64,000 nt of DNA from Holtiella sp036655075 (GCF_036655075.1 NZ_JAVVQU010000001.1:89611-153610); one strand, 5' to 3'. Counted from the stretch's first letter, positions 1 to 8,788 are shown. Program-made: numbers and translations. The notes: generated from the sequence alone by a model not told the origin.

Positions 1-252
1 TACGTCCATACCATTGTTATGTTCTGCGTTAGCAATAGCTGATTTTAATACTTTTTCAATAATATCAGCTGCATATCTTGGTGTGTAAGCTAAGATAGCG
101 AGTGCAGTTTGCACATCTTTACCTTTGATTTGATCAAGTACAATTTTCGCTTTTGTAGTAGAAACACGTACAAATGTTACTTTTGCAGTTGGTCTGTTAT
201 CATTGTTTTGATTTCTTTCTCTTTTTATCTGGGTTCTGTGTCCTTTTGCCAT
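1..252 (-). CDS. rplV: 50S ribosomal protein L22 (partial)
   Basis: The translation begins MAKGHRTQIKREKEINQN and contains the L22 core, including KVTFVRVSTTKAKIVLDQIK and a C-terminal NAEHNNGMD stretch. L22 binds 23S rRNA and lines the peptide exit tunnel. The start ATG is preceded by AAGGAGG. The gene is cut by the window edge, so the C terminus, with the end of the conserved beta hairpin, is not visible. It follows rpsS with a gap of about 27 nt, the usual S10-operon order. Confidence 0.95.
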   Translation of the reverse strand, partial: MAKGHRTQIKRERNQNNDNRPTAKVTFVRVSTTKAKIVLDQIKGKDVQTALAILAYTPRYAADIIEKVLKSAIANAEHNNGMDV

Positions 253-279
253 CGTAAGACCTCCTTCCGATATTATTTA

Positions 280-564
280 TTAGCGAACTCTTGATTTTTT
301 CTCAGCGTCTTTACCATGTCCACGGTAAGTTCTTGTTAATGCGAATTCACCAAGTTTATGTCCTACCATATCTTCTGTAATGAATACAGGAACATGTTTT
401 CTACCATCATGAAGGGCGATTGTATGTCCTACCATTTGTGGGAAGATTGTTGAACGACGTGACCAAGATTTAATTACTTTTTTATCATCAACAGCATTCA
501 TTGCGTCAATTTTATTAAGTAAGCGTTGATCTGCGAATGGTCCTTTTTTAACTGAACGAGCCAT
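280..564 (-). CDS. rpsS: 30S ribosomal protein S19
   Basis: 94 residues, the normal S19 length. The start MARSVKKGPFADQRLLNKID and the later HDGRKHVPVFITEDMVGHKL and EFALTRTYRGH segments are S19 signatures. S19 sits in the small-subunit head with S13 and contacts the A-site finger. It lies between rplB and rplV in the S10 operon. The ATG has an AGGAGGC ribosome binding site. Confidence 0.98.
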   Translation of the reverse strand: MARSVKKGPFADQRLLNKIDAMNAVDDKKVIKSWSRRSTIFPQMVGHTIALHDGRKHVPVFITEDMVGHKLGEFALTRTYRGHGKDAEKKSRVR

Positions 565-593
565 TAAAGATGCCTCCTTTCAAAAACTTAAAT

Positions 594-1424
594 TTATTTG
601 TTACGTGAACGTACAATATATTTATTTGAATGTTTGTTTTTCTTTCTTGTTTTGTATCCAAGAGCTGGTTTACCCCAAGGAGTACATGGATTTGGACGTC
701 CAATTGGAGATCTACCTTCCCCACCACCATGAGGGTGATCGTTAGGGTTCATTACAGAACCACGAACTGTTGGGCGGATACCCATGTGACGTTTACGTCC
801 AGCTTTACCAATTGTGATAAGTTCGTGATCAATGTTACCAACTTGTCCAATAGTAGCTTTACAATCGATTGGTAATAAACGCATTTCTCCTGATGGAAGT
901 TTAACTGTTGCGAATTTACCTTCTTTAGCCATAAGTTGAGCTGACATACCTGCAGAACGAACTAATTGTCCACCTTTGCCTGGTTTCATTTCAATGTTAT
1001 GAACTGTTTGACCTACTGGAATATCTCTCATTCTAAGAGTATTACCAATACGGATTTCTGCAGTTTCACCACTCATTACTTTTTCTCCTGCTTTTAAACC
1101 ATGAGGAGCTAAGATATAGCGTTTTTCGCCATCTGCATAGCTAAGTAATGCAATGTTTGCTGTTCTGTTTGGATCGTATTCGATACCTACTACTGTAGCT
1201 GGAACACCATCTTTATTACGTTTGAAGTCGATTACTCTGTATTTAACTTTGTAACCGCCGCCACGGTGACGAACAGTGATTTTACCTTGATTATTTCTAC
1301 CTGAATGTTTCTTTAATGTTACAATTAAAGACTTCTCAGGAGTTGTTTTTGTGATTTCTTCAAAAGTTGAAGAAGTCATATGTCTTCTAGAAGGGGTATA
1401 TGGTCTATACTTTTTGATACCCAT
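594..1424 (-). CDS. rplB: 50S ribosomal protein L2
   Basis: 276 residues, full length. It starts MGIKKYRPYTPSRRHMT and carries the conserved C-terminal MNPNDHPHGGGEGRSPIGRP segment with the histidine next to the peptidyl-transferase centre, then the basic tail. L2 is needed for subunit association and peptidyl-transferase assembly. Gap to rplW is 66 nt and to rpsS about 29 nt, so this is one transcription unit. Confidence 0.98.
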   Translation of the reverse strand: MGIKKYRPYTPSRRHMTSSTFEEITKTTPEKSLIVTLKKHSGRNNQGKITVRHRGGGYKVKYRVIDFKRNKDGVPATVVGIEYDPNRTANIALLSYADGEKRYILAPHGLKAGEKVMSGETAEIRIGNTLRMRDIPVGQTVHNIEMKPGKGGQLVRSAGMSAQLMAKEGKFATVKLPSGEMRLLPIDCKATIGQVGNIDHELITIGKAGRKRHMGIRPTVRGSVMNPNDHPHGGGEGRSPIGRPNPCTPWGKPALGYKTRKKNKHSNKYIVRSRNK

Positions 1425-1490
1425 TACTGTTTCACTCCTTTCAATCGTGTAAGTTACACATAGCCGTGTGTTTCATCTTTTTCTATTTAA

Positions 1491-1790
1491 CTACATTCCT
1501 TGGAAAAAGTCAATGTCTTTACTTGCTTCTGTAAGTTTTACGATTGCTTTTTTGTATTTGTTAGTTTTTCCAACTGATTTTCCACGACGTTTTGTTTTTC
1601 CATCGTAGTTCATTGTGTTTACTTTGTCTACTTTAACGCCGTCAAACATTTTTTCTACTGCATCTTTAACTTGAGATTTTGTAGCAGTTGGGTGTACTAG
1701 GAATGTATATTTCTTTTCAGCCATATCGTTCATACTTTTTTCAGTAACGACTGGTTTTAAAATGACGTCATAGAATTTTAAATCTGCCAT
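1491..1790 (-). CDS. rplW: 50S ribosomal protein L23
   Basis: 99 residues with the L23 pattern: YDVILKPVVTEKSM near the N terminus, then KKYTFLVHPTATKSQVKDAV and a basic KTKRRGKSVGKTNKYKKAIV stretch. L23 sits at the tunnel exit and docks trigger factor and SRP. Its start codon overlaps the stop codon of rplD at 1790, which suggests translational coupling. Confidence 0.98.
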   Translation of the reverse strand: MADLKFYDVILKPVVTEKSMNDMAEKKYTFLVHPTATKSQVKDAVEKMFDGVKVDKVNTMNYDGKTKRRGKSVGKTNKYKKAIVKLTEASKDIDFFQGM

Positions 1791-2437
1791 TATGCGTACA
1801 CCTCCTCAATTTTAGCTAATGCTTCTTTTGTTACTACAACTGTATCGTATTTTAAGATGTCGTATACGTTAATGTTGTTTACGTTTGCAGTTTTAATACC
1901 TTGAATATTACGTGCTGCTAACATAACATTTTTACTAACGTCTGTAGCTCTACCTTCAGTTACTTTATCTTCAGTTACGATTAATGCTTTTTTAAGTTCT
2001 AATGCACCTAAAACGTTAACCATAGCTTTAGTTTTAGCTTCAGCTAATGCTAATTCATCTAATACGATAAATTTGTTCTCTTGAACTCTTGTTGTAAGAG
2101 CTGATTTAAGAGCAATTAATTTTTCTGTTCTGTTCATTTTGAATGAATAGTCACGTGGTTTTGGAGCGAATACTACCCCACCACCTGTCCATTGTGGTGA
2201 ACGAATAGAACCTTGTCTAGCTCTACCTGTACCTTTTTGTTTCCATGGTTTTCTACCACCACCACGTACTTCTGCACGTGTTTTAGCACTTTGAGTTCCT
2301 TGTCTTCTATTAGCAAGATATGCTAATACAGCACTGTGAACTAAATTTTCTTTTACTTCTACAGCAAAGATTGAATCTACTAATTCAACTTCACCAACTT
2401 GTTGTCCGTTCATATTTAAAACAGATACGTTTGCCAT
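1790..2437 (-). CDS. rplD: 50S ribosomal protein L4
   Basis: 215 residues. The L4 signature RRQGTQSAKTRAEVRGGGRK and KQKGTGRARQGSIRSPQW loop is present at about residues 43-82. L4 is an assembly-initiator protein of the large subunit. In several bacteria it also represses its own S10 operon by binding the leader, and the structured leader before rpsJ is a plausible target here. It overlaps rplW at the stop codon. Confidence 0.98.
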   Translation of the reverse strand: MANVSVLNMNGQQVGEVELVDSIFAVEVKENLVHSAVLAYLANRRQGTQSAKTRAEVRGGGRKPWKQKGTGRARQGSIRSPQWTGGGVVFAPKPRDYSFKMNRTEKLIALKSALTTRVQENKFIVLDELALAEAKTKAMVNVLGALELKKALIVTEDKVTEGRATDVSKNVMLAARNIQGIKTANVNNINVYDILKYDTVVVTKEALAKIEEVYA

Positions 2438-2463
2438 CTTTATTCCTCCTTTCTCAAGCAGCC

Positions 2464-3093
2464 TTATGCTTTAACGCTGTCTTTGATTGTAATGATTGTT
2501 CCTTTTGAACCTGGAACAGCTCCTTTTACAAGGATTAAGTTTTTGTCTGCATCTACTCTTACAACTTCAAGGTTTTGAACTGTAATTTGAATGCTACCCA
2601 TATGTGATGGAAGGCCTTTACCTTTCATAACACGTCCTGGGCTAGTAGCAGCTCCCATAGAACCTGCAACTCTATGTGATTTAGAACCGTGACCCATTGG
2701 TCCACGACTTTGGTTGTATTTTTTAATTGCGCCTTGGTAACCTTTACCTTTAGAGATACCTACAACGTCAATTTTATCACCAGCAGCGAATGCGTCAGCT
2801 TTGATTTCTGTACCTACTTCGTAAGCAGAAATATCTTCTAAACGGAATTCTTTTAAGTGTTTCTTAGCAGTAACACCTGCTTTTGCAAAGTGACCTTTTT
2901 GTGGTTTGATAAGTTGTTTTTCTTTGGCATCAACAAAACCTAATTGAATTGCTTCATAACCATCGTTATCAACTGTTTTCTTTTGAACTACTGTACATGG
3001 GCCAGCTTCTAATACAGTAACTGGGATTAACATGTTAGCGTCATTGAAAATTTGTGTCATACCAATTTTTTTAGCTAAAATTGCTTTTTTCAT
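2464..3093 (-). CDS. rplC: 50S ribosomal protein L3
   Basis: 209 residues, normal length. It starts MKKAILAKKIGMTQIF and has the W-loop region GPMGHGSKSHRVAGSMGAAT followed by PGRVMKGKGLPSHMG. L3 is an early assembly protein that reaches into the peptidyl-transferase centre. It is second in the S10 operon, 26 nt upstream of rplD, with an AGGAGGTG ribosome binding site. Confidence 0.98.
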   Translation of the reverse strand: MKKAILAKKIGMTQIFNDANMLIPVTVLEAGPCTVVQKKTVDNDGYEAIQLGFVDAKEKQLIKPQKGHFAKAGVTAKKHLKEFRLEDISAYEVGTEIKADAFAAGDKIDVVGISKGKGYQGAIKKYNQSRGPMGHGSKSHRVAGSMGAATSPGRVMKGKGLPSHMGSIQITVQNLEVVRVDADKNLILVKGAVPGSKGTIITIKDSVKA

Positions 3094-3179
3094 CCTTTAC
3101 ACCTCCTAATATCTACAGCGGATTATCAACTTGGATAATCATTCTAGACGATTAATAACCGTCTTTAGTTTGGTTCTTA

Positions 3180-3488
3180 CTATCTAGCATCAACTTTGAT
3201 ATCAACACCAGCTGGTAAGTCAAGACGCATTAATGCATCACCAGTTTTTGGTGTAGCTTCAACGTCAATTAATCTCTTATGAGTTCTCATTTCGAACTGC
3301 TCTCTAGAGTCTTTGTACTTGTGTACAGCACGTAAGATTGTTACTACTTCCTTTTTAGTTGGAAGTGGAATTGGTCCACTTACTGTTGCTCCAGTTTTTT
3401 TCGCAATATCAACGATTTGCGCTGCAGTTTGATCGATTAATTTGTGATCATAAGCTTTTAATGTGATACGGATTTTTGGGCTTGCCAT
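3180..3488 (-). CDS. rpsJ: 30S ribosomal protein S10 (NusE)
   Basis: 102 residues from MASPKIRITLKAYDHKLIDQ, the usual S10 start and length. The frame stays open 22 codons further upstream to 3554, but that part is not S10-like and has no ribosome binding site, while AAAAGGAGGGG lies just before the ATG at 3488. S10 also acts as NusE in antitermination. It is first in the S10 operon, behind a leader of about 245 nt. Confidence 0.97.
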   Translation of the reverse strand: MASPKIRITLKAYDHKLIDQTAAQIVDIAKKTGATVSGPIPLPTKKEVVTILRAVHKYKDSREQFEMRTHKRLIDVEATPKTGDALMRLDLPAGVDIKVDAR

Positions 3489-3733
3489 AAAAAAAGTCCC
3501 CTCCTTTTCGTACTTTATTTGAAGCAGCACGACCAGTGGAAACTGTACACTCATCCAGGTGTTTCGTAAGTTTAACTTATACAGGGTTTCCCCTATGCAT
3601 ACTACTCTTACGGAACCTATTAAAATGATACAGTGACTTGTCGTCTGGTTTCATGAACCGGACATTCGCTCCTCAGAAATTTACCTAACTAGTAGGCTGT
3701 AACCTTCTGAATCATCGTTCTCAATGTCACAAC
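3489..3733 (-). promoter_or_regulatory. Structured leader of the S10 operon
   Basis: Between the promoter and rpsJ lies about 245 nt of untranslated leader. Two stems can be read: 3561-3570 pairs with 3607-3616 (9 of 10 Watson-Crick plus one G-U), and 3643-3650 pairs with 3656-3663 around a 5-nt loop. Firmicutes and gamma-proteobacteria are known to regulate this operon through a leader that binds L4. That this leader does so is inference; the stems and length are seen. Confidence 0.55.
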
Positions 3734-3739
3734 AACTTG

Positions 3740-3768
3740 ATTATACATGATGTTACATGTTATTACAA
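3740..3768 (-). promoter_or_regulatory. Sigma-A promoter of the S10 operon
   Basis: On the minus strand TTGTAA (3763-3768) and TATAAT (3740-3745) are separated by exactly 17 bp, with an A-tract UP-like element directly upstream (3771-3778 read on the other strand). This fits the housekeeping sigma consensus and places the start near 3733. Confidence 0.7.
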
Positions 3769-4121
3769 GGTTTTTTTTGCTTTTTTATGCGATAATTTTT
3801 TCCAGTCGCATCTGTGGAGTTCTTATCGCGATGTACTATCTATTATACATGTTATTTAGGATTTGAAAAGTGTAATCTATTGGTAATTTATCTTTCTCCT
3901 ATATCTATCCTTTCTTTACGTTTAAATTTAAGGTCTCCCCCTTAAGCTACACGTTCTATTATAATCTATTCTTTCTCTACATACTTCTCCTTAGATAGAT
4001 ATTAACGCTCTTGTTCTCTATAGGCAAGTATTCTCTTTCTTGTTTCTGTTTCTTGACTCACTAGCGTCCAAGTTCTCCTGAAGAGAAGGAAATACTTCCT
4101 ATCTTAATTTGATAGTCTTTA
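3769..4121. other. Intergenic stretch between tuf terminator and S10 promoter
   Basis: AT-rich, with no credible coding frame. A second TATAAT-like box on the minus strand near 3850 could be an accessory promoter with a poor -35. A short TGCGA/TCGCA hairpin lies near 3787-3812. Nothing else is recognised. Confidence 0.4.
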
Positions 4122-4160
4122 AAATAAAAAAGCACATCCACAAGGGATGTGCTTTAAAAT
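4122..4160 (-). terminator. Rho-independent terminator after tuf
   Basis: Read on the minus strand, AAAGCACATCC and GGATGTGCTTT form a stem with a 4-5 nt loop, followed by a T-rich tract (TTTTTTATTTT). It lies 15 nt past the tuf stop codon and separates the str operon from the S10 operon. Confidence 0.9.
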
Positions 4161-4173
4161 CTATTAAGATAGA

Positions 4174-5367
4174 TTATTCAACGATTGATGCAACAGCACC
4201 GGAACCTACTGTACGTCCACCTTCACGAATAGCGAAACGAAGACCTTGAGCCATCGCGATTGGATGGATAAGTTCGATTGTCATTTCGATATTGTCGCCA
4301 GGCATACACATTTCTGTACCTTCTGGTAACTCGATAACGCCTGTTACGTCAGTTGTACGGAAGTAGAATTGTGGTCTGTAGTTAGAGAAGAATGGTTTAT
4401 GACGGCCACCCTCTTCTTTTTTAAGAACGTATACTTGAGCTTTGAATTTTGTATGTGGTGTAATTGAACCTGGTTTACAAAGTACTTGACCACGTTCGAT
4501 TTCTGTTCTTTGGATACCACGAAGAAGTGCACCGATGTTATCACCAGCTTGAGCTTGATCAAGAAGTTTACGGAACATTTCTACTCCTGTACAAATAACT
4601 TTACGTGTTTCTTCATGAATACCTACTAATTCAACTTCATCTTGAACTTTAAGGATACCAGCTTCTACTCTACCTGTAGCAACTGTACCACGACCTGTGA
4701 TAGAGAATACATCTTCTACTGGCATTAAGAAGCTTTTATCAACGTCACGTTCTGGAGTTGGGATATATTCATCAATGATATCGAATAATTCAACAATTTT
4801 ATCTCCCCATGGACCCATTGGATCGTTAAGAGCTTGAAGAGCTGAACCACGAATGATTGGTGTATCATCGCCTGGGAATTCGTAATCATTTAATAATTCA
4901 CGGATTTCCATTTCAACTAATTCTAATAACTCATCATCATCTACCATATCACATTTGTTTAAGAAAACAACGATGTATGGAACACCAACTTGGCGTGATA
5001 ATAAGATATGTTCACGAGTTTGAGCCATAGGACCATCTGTAGCTGCACAAACAAGGATTGTACCATCCATTTGAGCTGCACCAGTGATCATGTTTTTAAC
5101 GTAGTCAGCATGTCCTGGACAGTCAACGTGTGCGTAGTGACGAGCTGGAGTTTCGTACTCAACGTGAGCAGTAGAGATTGTGATACCACGTTCTCTTTCT
5201 TCTGGAGCTTTATCGATGTTCGCGAAGTCTACAGCTTCACCGAAACCGTATCTTTCATGAAGAGTTTTTGTGATTGCAGCTGTTAAAGTTGTTTTACCGT
5301 GGTCAACGTGGCCGATTGTACCAATGTTAACGTGTGGTTTGGTTCTTTCAAATTTAGCTTTAGCCAT
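4174..5367 (-). CDS. tuf: Translation elongation factor Tu
   Basis: 397 residues, full length. G1 GHVDHGKT is at 19-26, DCPGH near 81 and NKCD near 136; domain 2/3 signatures such as GRGTVATGRVE and the C-terminal GGRTVGSGAVA follow. EF-Tu-GTP delivers aminoacyl-tRNA to the ribosome. It is last in rpsL-rpsG-fusA-tuf but also has its own promoter and terminator, fitting the high EF-Tu demand. No second tuf copy is in the window. Confidence 0.99.
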   Translation of the reverse strand: MAKAKFERTKPHVNIGTIGHVDHGKTTLTAAITKTLHERYGFGEAVDFANIDKAPEERERGITISTAHVEYETPARHYAHVDCPGHADYVKNMITGAAQMDGTILVCAATDGPMAQTREHILLSRQVGVPYIVVFLNKCDMVDDDELLELVEMEIRELLNDYEFPGDDTPIIRGSALQALNDPMGPWGDKIVELFDIIDEYIPTPERDVDKSFLMPVEDVFSITGRGTVATGRVEAGILKVQDEVELVGIHEETRKVICTGVEMFRKLLDQAQAGDNIGALLRGIQRTEIERGQVLCKPGSITPHTKFKAQVYVLKKEEGGRHKPFFSNYRPQFYFRTTDVTGVIELPEGTEMCMPGDNIEMTIELIHPIAMAQGLRFAIREGGRTVGSGAVASIVE

Positions 5368-5415
5368 TTTGAATTTCCTCCTTTTATTTGGCTGAGTTTT
5401 ACTCAGATTAATTTC

Positions 5416-5444
5416 ATTATATTTAATTTCCAGCTACTTTGCAA
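5416..5444 (-). promoter_or_regulatory. Internal tuf promoter
   Basis: TTGCAA (5439-5444) and TATAAT (5416-5421) are exactly 17 bp apart on the minus strand, about 40-50 nt before the tuf ATG. The -35 box sits in the centre of the perfect inverted repeat at 5426-5456, so the same DNA is both promoter and intercistronic RNA hairpin. Confidence 0.65.
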
Positions 5445-5456
5445 GTAGCTGGAAAT
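5426..5456 (-). repeat. Perfect inverted repeat between fusA and tuf
   Basis: Two 14-bp arms (5426-5439 and 5443-5456) with a 3-nt loop. On the minus strand it is followed by an A/T mix rather than a T run, so full termination is unlikely. It could stabilise or process the fusA 3' end or attenuate read-through into tuf. Confidence 0.8.
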
Positions 5457-5474
5457 GTAAATCTATCTAAAAAA

Positions 5475-7559
5475 TTATGCTTTTTTGTCAGCGATAACTT
5501 TTTCTTGAACATTTTTAGGACATTGTTCATAGTGATGGAATTCCATTGAGTAGTTACCACGACCTTGAGTTCTTGAACGAAGGTCAGTAGCGTAACCAAA
5601 CATTTCTGAAAGTGGAACATATGCTCTAATTTCTTGAGCACCACTTCTAGCTTCCATACCTTCCATACGACCACGACGTGAGTTAATGTTACCAATAACA
5701 TCACCCATGTAATCATCTGGAACAGTAACGATAACTTTCATGATTGGTTCAAGAAGTAATCCACCAGCTTTTTTCATAGCATCCTTAACTGCAAGTGAAC
5801 CTGCAACTTTGAAAGCCATTTCTGATGAATCGACATCATGGTATGATCCATCGTAACAATCAGCTTTAACACCAACTAATTGGTAACCAGCAAGTGGTCC
5901 ACTTGAAAGCGCTTCTTGAATCCCTTTGTCAACAGCTGGGATGTATTCTCTAGGAATAGAACCACCTGTAACAGAGTTAATGAATTCATAAGTTTTTTCT
6001 GAGTTAGGGTCAAGTCTTGAGAAGCGAACTTTACAGTGACCGTATTGTCCACTACCGCCTGATTGACGTACGAATTTAGAATCGATGTCAACATCTTTAG
6101 CAAGTGTTTCTCTGTAAGAAACTTGAGGAGCACCAACGTTAGCTTCTACTTTGAATTCACGAAGTAAACGGTCAACGATGATCTCAAGGTGAAGTTCACC
6201 CATACCTGCAATGATAGTTTGTCCTGTTTCTGTATCTGTGTAAGTCTTGAATGTTGGATCTTCCTCTGCAAGTTTTGAAAGAGCAATACCCATTTTTTCT
6301 TGACCAGCTTTTGTTTTTGGTTCAATAGCAACAGAGATAACTGGCTCTGGGAATACCATTGACTCAAGGATAACTGGGTGATTTTCATCACAAAGTGTAT
6401 CCCCTGTTGTAGTTCCTTTAAGACCTACAGCAGCTGCGATATCTCCAGCGTATACTTTATCGATATCTTTACGATCGTTAGCATGCATCTGTACGATACG
6501 GCTAATACGTTCTTTTTTACCTTTTACTGAGTTGAATACGTATGAACCTGCTTCAAGTGTACCTGAGTAAACACGGAAGAATGCAAGCTTACCTACGAAT
6601 GGGTCAGTCATGATTTTGAATGCAAGAGCAGCAAATGGTTCTTCATCAGATGAATGTTTCTCCATTTCTTCTCCTGTTTCAGGATCGACCCCTCTAATTG
6701 ATGGAATATCTGTTGGTGCTGGCATGTATGCCACAACAGCGTCAAGTAATCTTTGAACCCCTTTATTTCTGTATGCTGTACCACAGAATACAGGAATAAT
6801 TTGAACATTGATTACAGCTTGACGAAGTGCTGCTTGTAACTCATCAAGAGAAATTTCTTCTCCATCGAAATATTTCATCATAAGCTCTTCATCTGTTTCA
6901 CAGATAGCTTCGATTGCAGCAGCTCTATATTCTTCAGCTTTATCAACCATATCAGCTGGAATCTCTACACAGTCAATGTCTTTTCCAAGATCATCTTTGT
7001 AGATATAAGCTTTGTTTTCTAATAAGTCGATGATTCCTACGAAATCATCTTCTGCACCGATTGGTAATTGCATTGGTACAGCATTTGCACCAAGACGTTC
7101 TCTCATCATGTTTACAGCATTATAGAAGTCAGCTCCCATAATGTCCATTTTATTAACGAAAGCCATACGTGGTACTTGGTATTTGTCAGCTTGACGCCAA
7201 ACAGTCTCTGATTGTGGCTCAACGCCACCTTTAGCACAGAATACACCAACAGCAGCATCAAGTACACGTAATGAACGTTCTACTTCTACAGTGAAGTCAA
7301 CGTGTCCTGGAGTATCGATGATGTTGATACGGTTTTCTTTCCAGAAACAAGTTGTTGCAGCAGATGTGATAGTAATACCACGTTCTTGCTCTTGTTCCAT
7401 CCAGTCCATAGTAGCTCCACCTTCATGAGTTTCCCCAATCTTGTGATTTCTACCTGTATAGAAAAGAATACGTTCTGTAAGAGTTGTTTTACCTGCATCA
7501 ATGTGCGCCATGATACCAATATTTCTGGTACGCTCAAGTGGATAATCTCTTCCTGCCAA
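5475..7559 (-). CDS. fusA: Translation elongation factor G
   Basis: 694 residues, canonical EF-G. G1 AHIDAGKT is at 18-25, DTPGHVDF near 82 and NKMD near 136; the C-terminal RGRMEGMEARSGAQEIRAYV region belongs to domains IV-V. EF-G catalyses ribosomal translocation and, with RRF, recycling. It is third in the str operon, 27 nt after rpsG, with an AAGGAGG site. Nothing unusual was seen in the drug-target regions. Confidence 0.99.
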   Translation of the reverse strand: MAGRDYPLERTRNIGIMAHIDAGKTTLTERILFYTGRNHKIGETHEGGATMDWMEQEQERGITITSAATTCFWKENRINIIDTPGHVDFTVEVERSLRVLDAAVGVFCAKGGVEPQSETVWRQADKYQVPRMAFVNKMDIMGADFYNAVNMMRERLGANAVPMQLPIGAEDDFVGIIDLLENKAYIYKDDLGKDIDCVEIPADMVDKAEEYRAAAIEAICETDEELMMKYFDGEEISLDELQAALRQAVINVQIIPVFCGTAYRNKGVQRLLDAVVAYMPAPTDIPSIRGVDPETGEEMEKHSSDEEPFAALAFKIMTDPFVGKLAFFRVYSGTLEAGSYVFNSVKGKKERISRIVQMHANDRKDIDKVYAGDIAAAVGLKGTTTGDTLCDENHPVILESMVFPEPVISVAIEPKTKAGQEKMGIALSKLAEEDPTFKTYTDTETGQTIIAGMGELHLEIIVDRLLREFKVEANVGAPQVSYRETLAKDVDIDSKFVRQSGGSGQYGHCKVRFSRLDPNSEKTYEFINSVTGGSIPREYIPAVDKGIQEALSSGPLAGYQLVGVKADCYDGSYHDVDSSEMAFKVAGSLAVKDAMKKAGGLLLEPIMKVIVTVPDDYMGDVIGNINSRRGRMEGMEARSGAQEIRAYVPLSEMFGYATDLRSRTQGRGNYSMEFHHYEQCPKNVQEKVIADKKA

Positions 7560-7586
7560 GGTAATTCCTCCTTAAGGTTAAAAAAC

Positions 7587-8057
7587 CTAGAATCTGTAAT
7601 GAGCAAATGCTTTGTTTGCTTCTGCCATTTTGTGTGTATCTTCTTTTTTCTTAACTGATCCACCTGTATTGTTAAGTGCATCTAAAATCTCAGCAGCTAA
7701 TGCTTCGATTGTTGTTCTTTCTCCACGGTTACGTGTGTAAGCTGTTAACCAACGAAGTCCTAATGTTTGGCGTCTTTCTGGACGAACCTCCATTGGTACT
7801 TGGTAAGTAGCACCTCCTACACGGCGTGCTTTTACTTCTAAAACTGGCATGATATTCTCTAAAGCTTCTTGGAACACCTCTAAAGCATCTCTACCTGTTT
7901 TCTCAGCAATGATGTCGAATGCACCATATACTATTTTTTGTGCAGTTCCTCTTTTACCATCAAGCATAATCTTGTTAATTAATTTAGTAACAAGTTTACT
8001 GTTGTATAATGGATCCGCTAATACGTCTCTTTTTGCTATATGTCCTTTACGTGGCAC
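7587..8057 (-). CDS. rpsG: 30S ribosomal protein S7
   Basis: 156 residues, normal length. It starts MPRKGHIAKRDVLADPLYNS and contains NKIMLDGKRGTAQKIVYGAF and VGGATYQVPMEVRPERRQTL. S7 nucleates assembly of the 30S head. In E. coli it represses the str operon by binding the rpsL-rpsG gap; the gap here is structured as well. Confidence 0.98.
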   Translation of the reverse strand: MPRKGHIAKRDVLADPLYNSKLVTKLINKIMLDGKRGTAQKIVYGAFDIIAEKTGRDALEVFQEALENIMPVLEVKARRVGGATYQVPMEVRPERRQTLGLRWLTAYTRNRGERTTIEALAAEILDALNNTGGSVKKKEDTHKMAEANKAFAHYRF

Positions 8058-8210
8058 GGTCTTCCCTCCTTAACTAAAATTGTGATAAATCATCGGTACT
8101 CGTCCCCAGTAGGGGATCGTGCGTGCCCTAATCTCATCTATATTAAACGCTTAGTAAGCAGTTTATATTCATAAGCGGGCACCAATAAGTGCTAAGCACT
8201 CATCTTAAAA
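8058..8210 (-). promoter_or_regulatory. Structured rpsL-rpsG intercistronic region
   Basis: 153 nt with no reading frame, long for a core operon. It holds a 5-bp hairpin (8103-8107 with 8112-8116) and a long-range match GTGCCC/GGGCAC (8177-8182 with 8123-8128) that could enclose it. Its position matches the E. coli S7 translational operator. Function by analogy only. Confidence 0.4.
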
Positions 8211-8633
8211 TTATTTTTTTGCTTGTTTTGGTTTTTTAGCACCGTATTTAGAACGAGCTTGGTTTCTTTTAGCAACCCCAGCTGTATCTAAAGTACCACG
8301 TACGATATGGTAACGTGTACCTGGTAAGTCTTTTACTCTACCACCACGGATTAAAACAACACTATGTTCCTGTAAGTTATGTCCTTCACCTGGAATGTAA
8401 GCTGTTACTTCGATTCCGTTTGTAAGACGTACTCTGGCAATCTTACGAAGAGCAGAGTTAGGTTTCTTAGGTGTTGCTGTTTTTACTGCTGTACATACAC
8501 CTCTTTTTTGTGGAGCAGAGATATCTGTAGCGCGTTTTTGTAAAGAGTTAAACCCTTTTTGTAACGCTGGTGCAGTAGATTTTTTCTCGATTGATTTTCT
8601 GCCTTTACGTACTAATTGATTAAATGTAGGCAT
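8211..8633 (-). CDS. rpsL: 30S ribosomal protein S12
   Basis: 140 residues. MPTFNQLVRKGR at the start, then TATPKKPNSALRKIARVRLT and RGGRVKDLPGTRYHIVRG, the decoding-centre loops. The lysines at the classical streptomycin positions (TPKKPNS and RVKDLPG) are wild type. First gene of the str operon, with its own strong promoter and a GAGGAGGTG ribosome binding site. Confidence 0.98.
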   Translation of the reverse strand: MPTFNQLVRKGRKSIEKKSTAPALQKGFNSLQKRATDISAPQKRGVCTAVKTATPKKPNSALRKIARVRLTNGIEVTAYIPGEGHNLQEHSVVLIRGGRVKDLPGTRYHIVRGTLDTAGVAKRNQARSKYGAKKPKQAKK

Positions 8634-8707
8634 TCTGGCACCTCCTCGCTTAATGAATAATTCCTGCTTATGCAGTATTTACTGTGCAAACTATCACACA
8701 CTGAACG

Positions 8708-8736
8708 ATTTTAACACTCTCACTTGCAAATGTCAA
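8708..8736 (-). promoter_or_regulatory. Sigma-A promoter of the str operon
   Basis: TTGACA (8731-8736), 17-bp spacer, TAAAAT (8708-8713) on the minus strand, about 75 nt before the rpsL start. It lies just after the rpoC terminator, so rpsL-rpsG-fusA-tuf is a separate transcription unit. Confidence 0.85.
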
Positions 8737-8753
8737 GGTCGAATTAAAATGGT

Positions 8754-8788
8754 AAAAAAAGGTCACCTCCTAAATAGGCGACCTTTTT
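8754..8788 (-). terminator. Rho-independent terminator after rpoC
   Basis: On the minus strand a GGTC-CC/GG-GACC stem with one mismatch is flanked by A and T runs and ends in TTTTTTT (8754-8760). It starts a few nt past the rpoC stop codon. Confidence 0.85.

Noticed and set aside
3489..3554. N-terminal extension of rpsJ
   Set aside because: Not S10-like and the ribosome binding site lies directly before the ATG at 3488.
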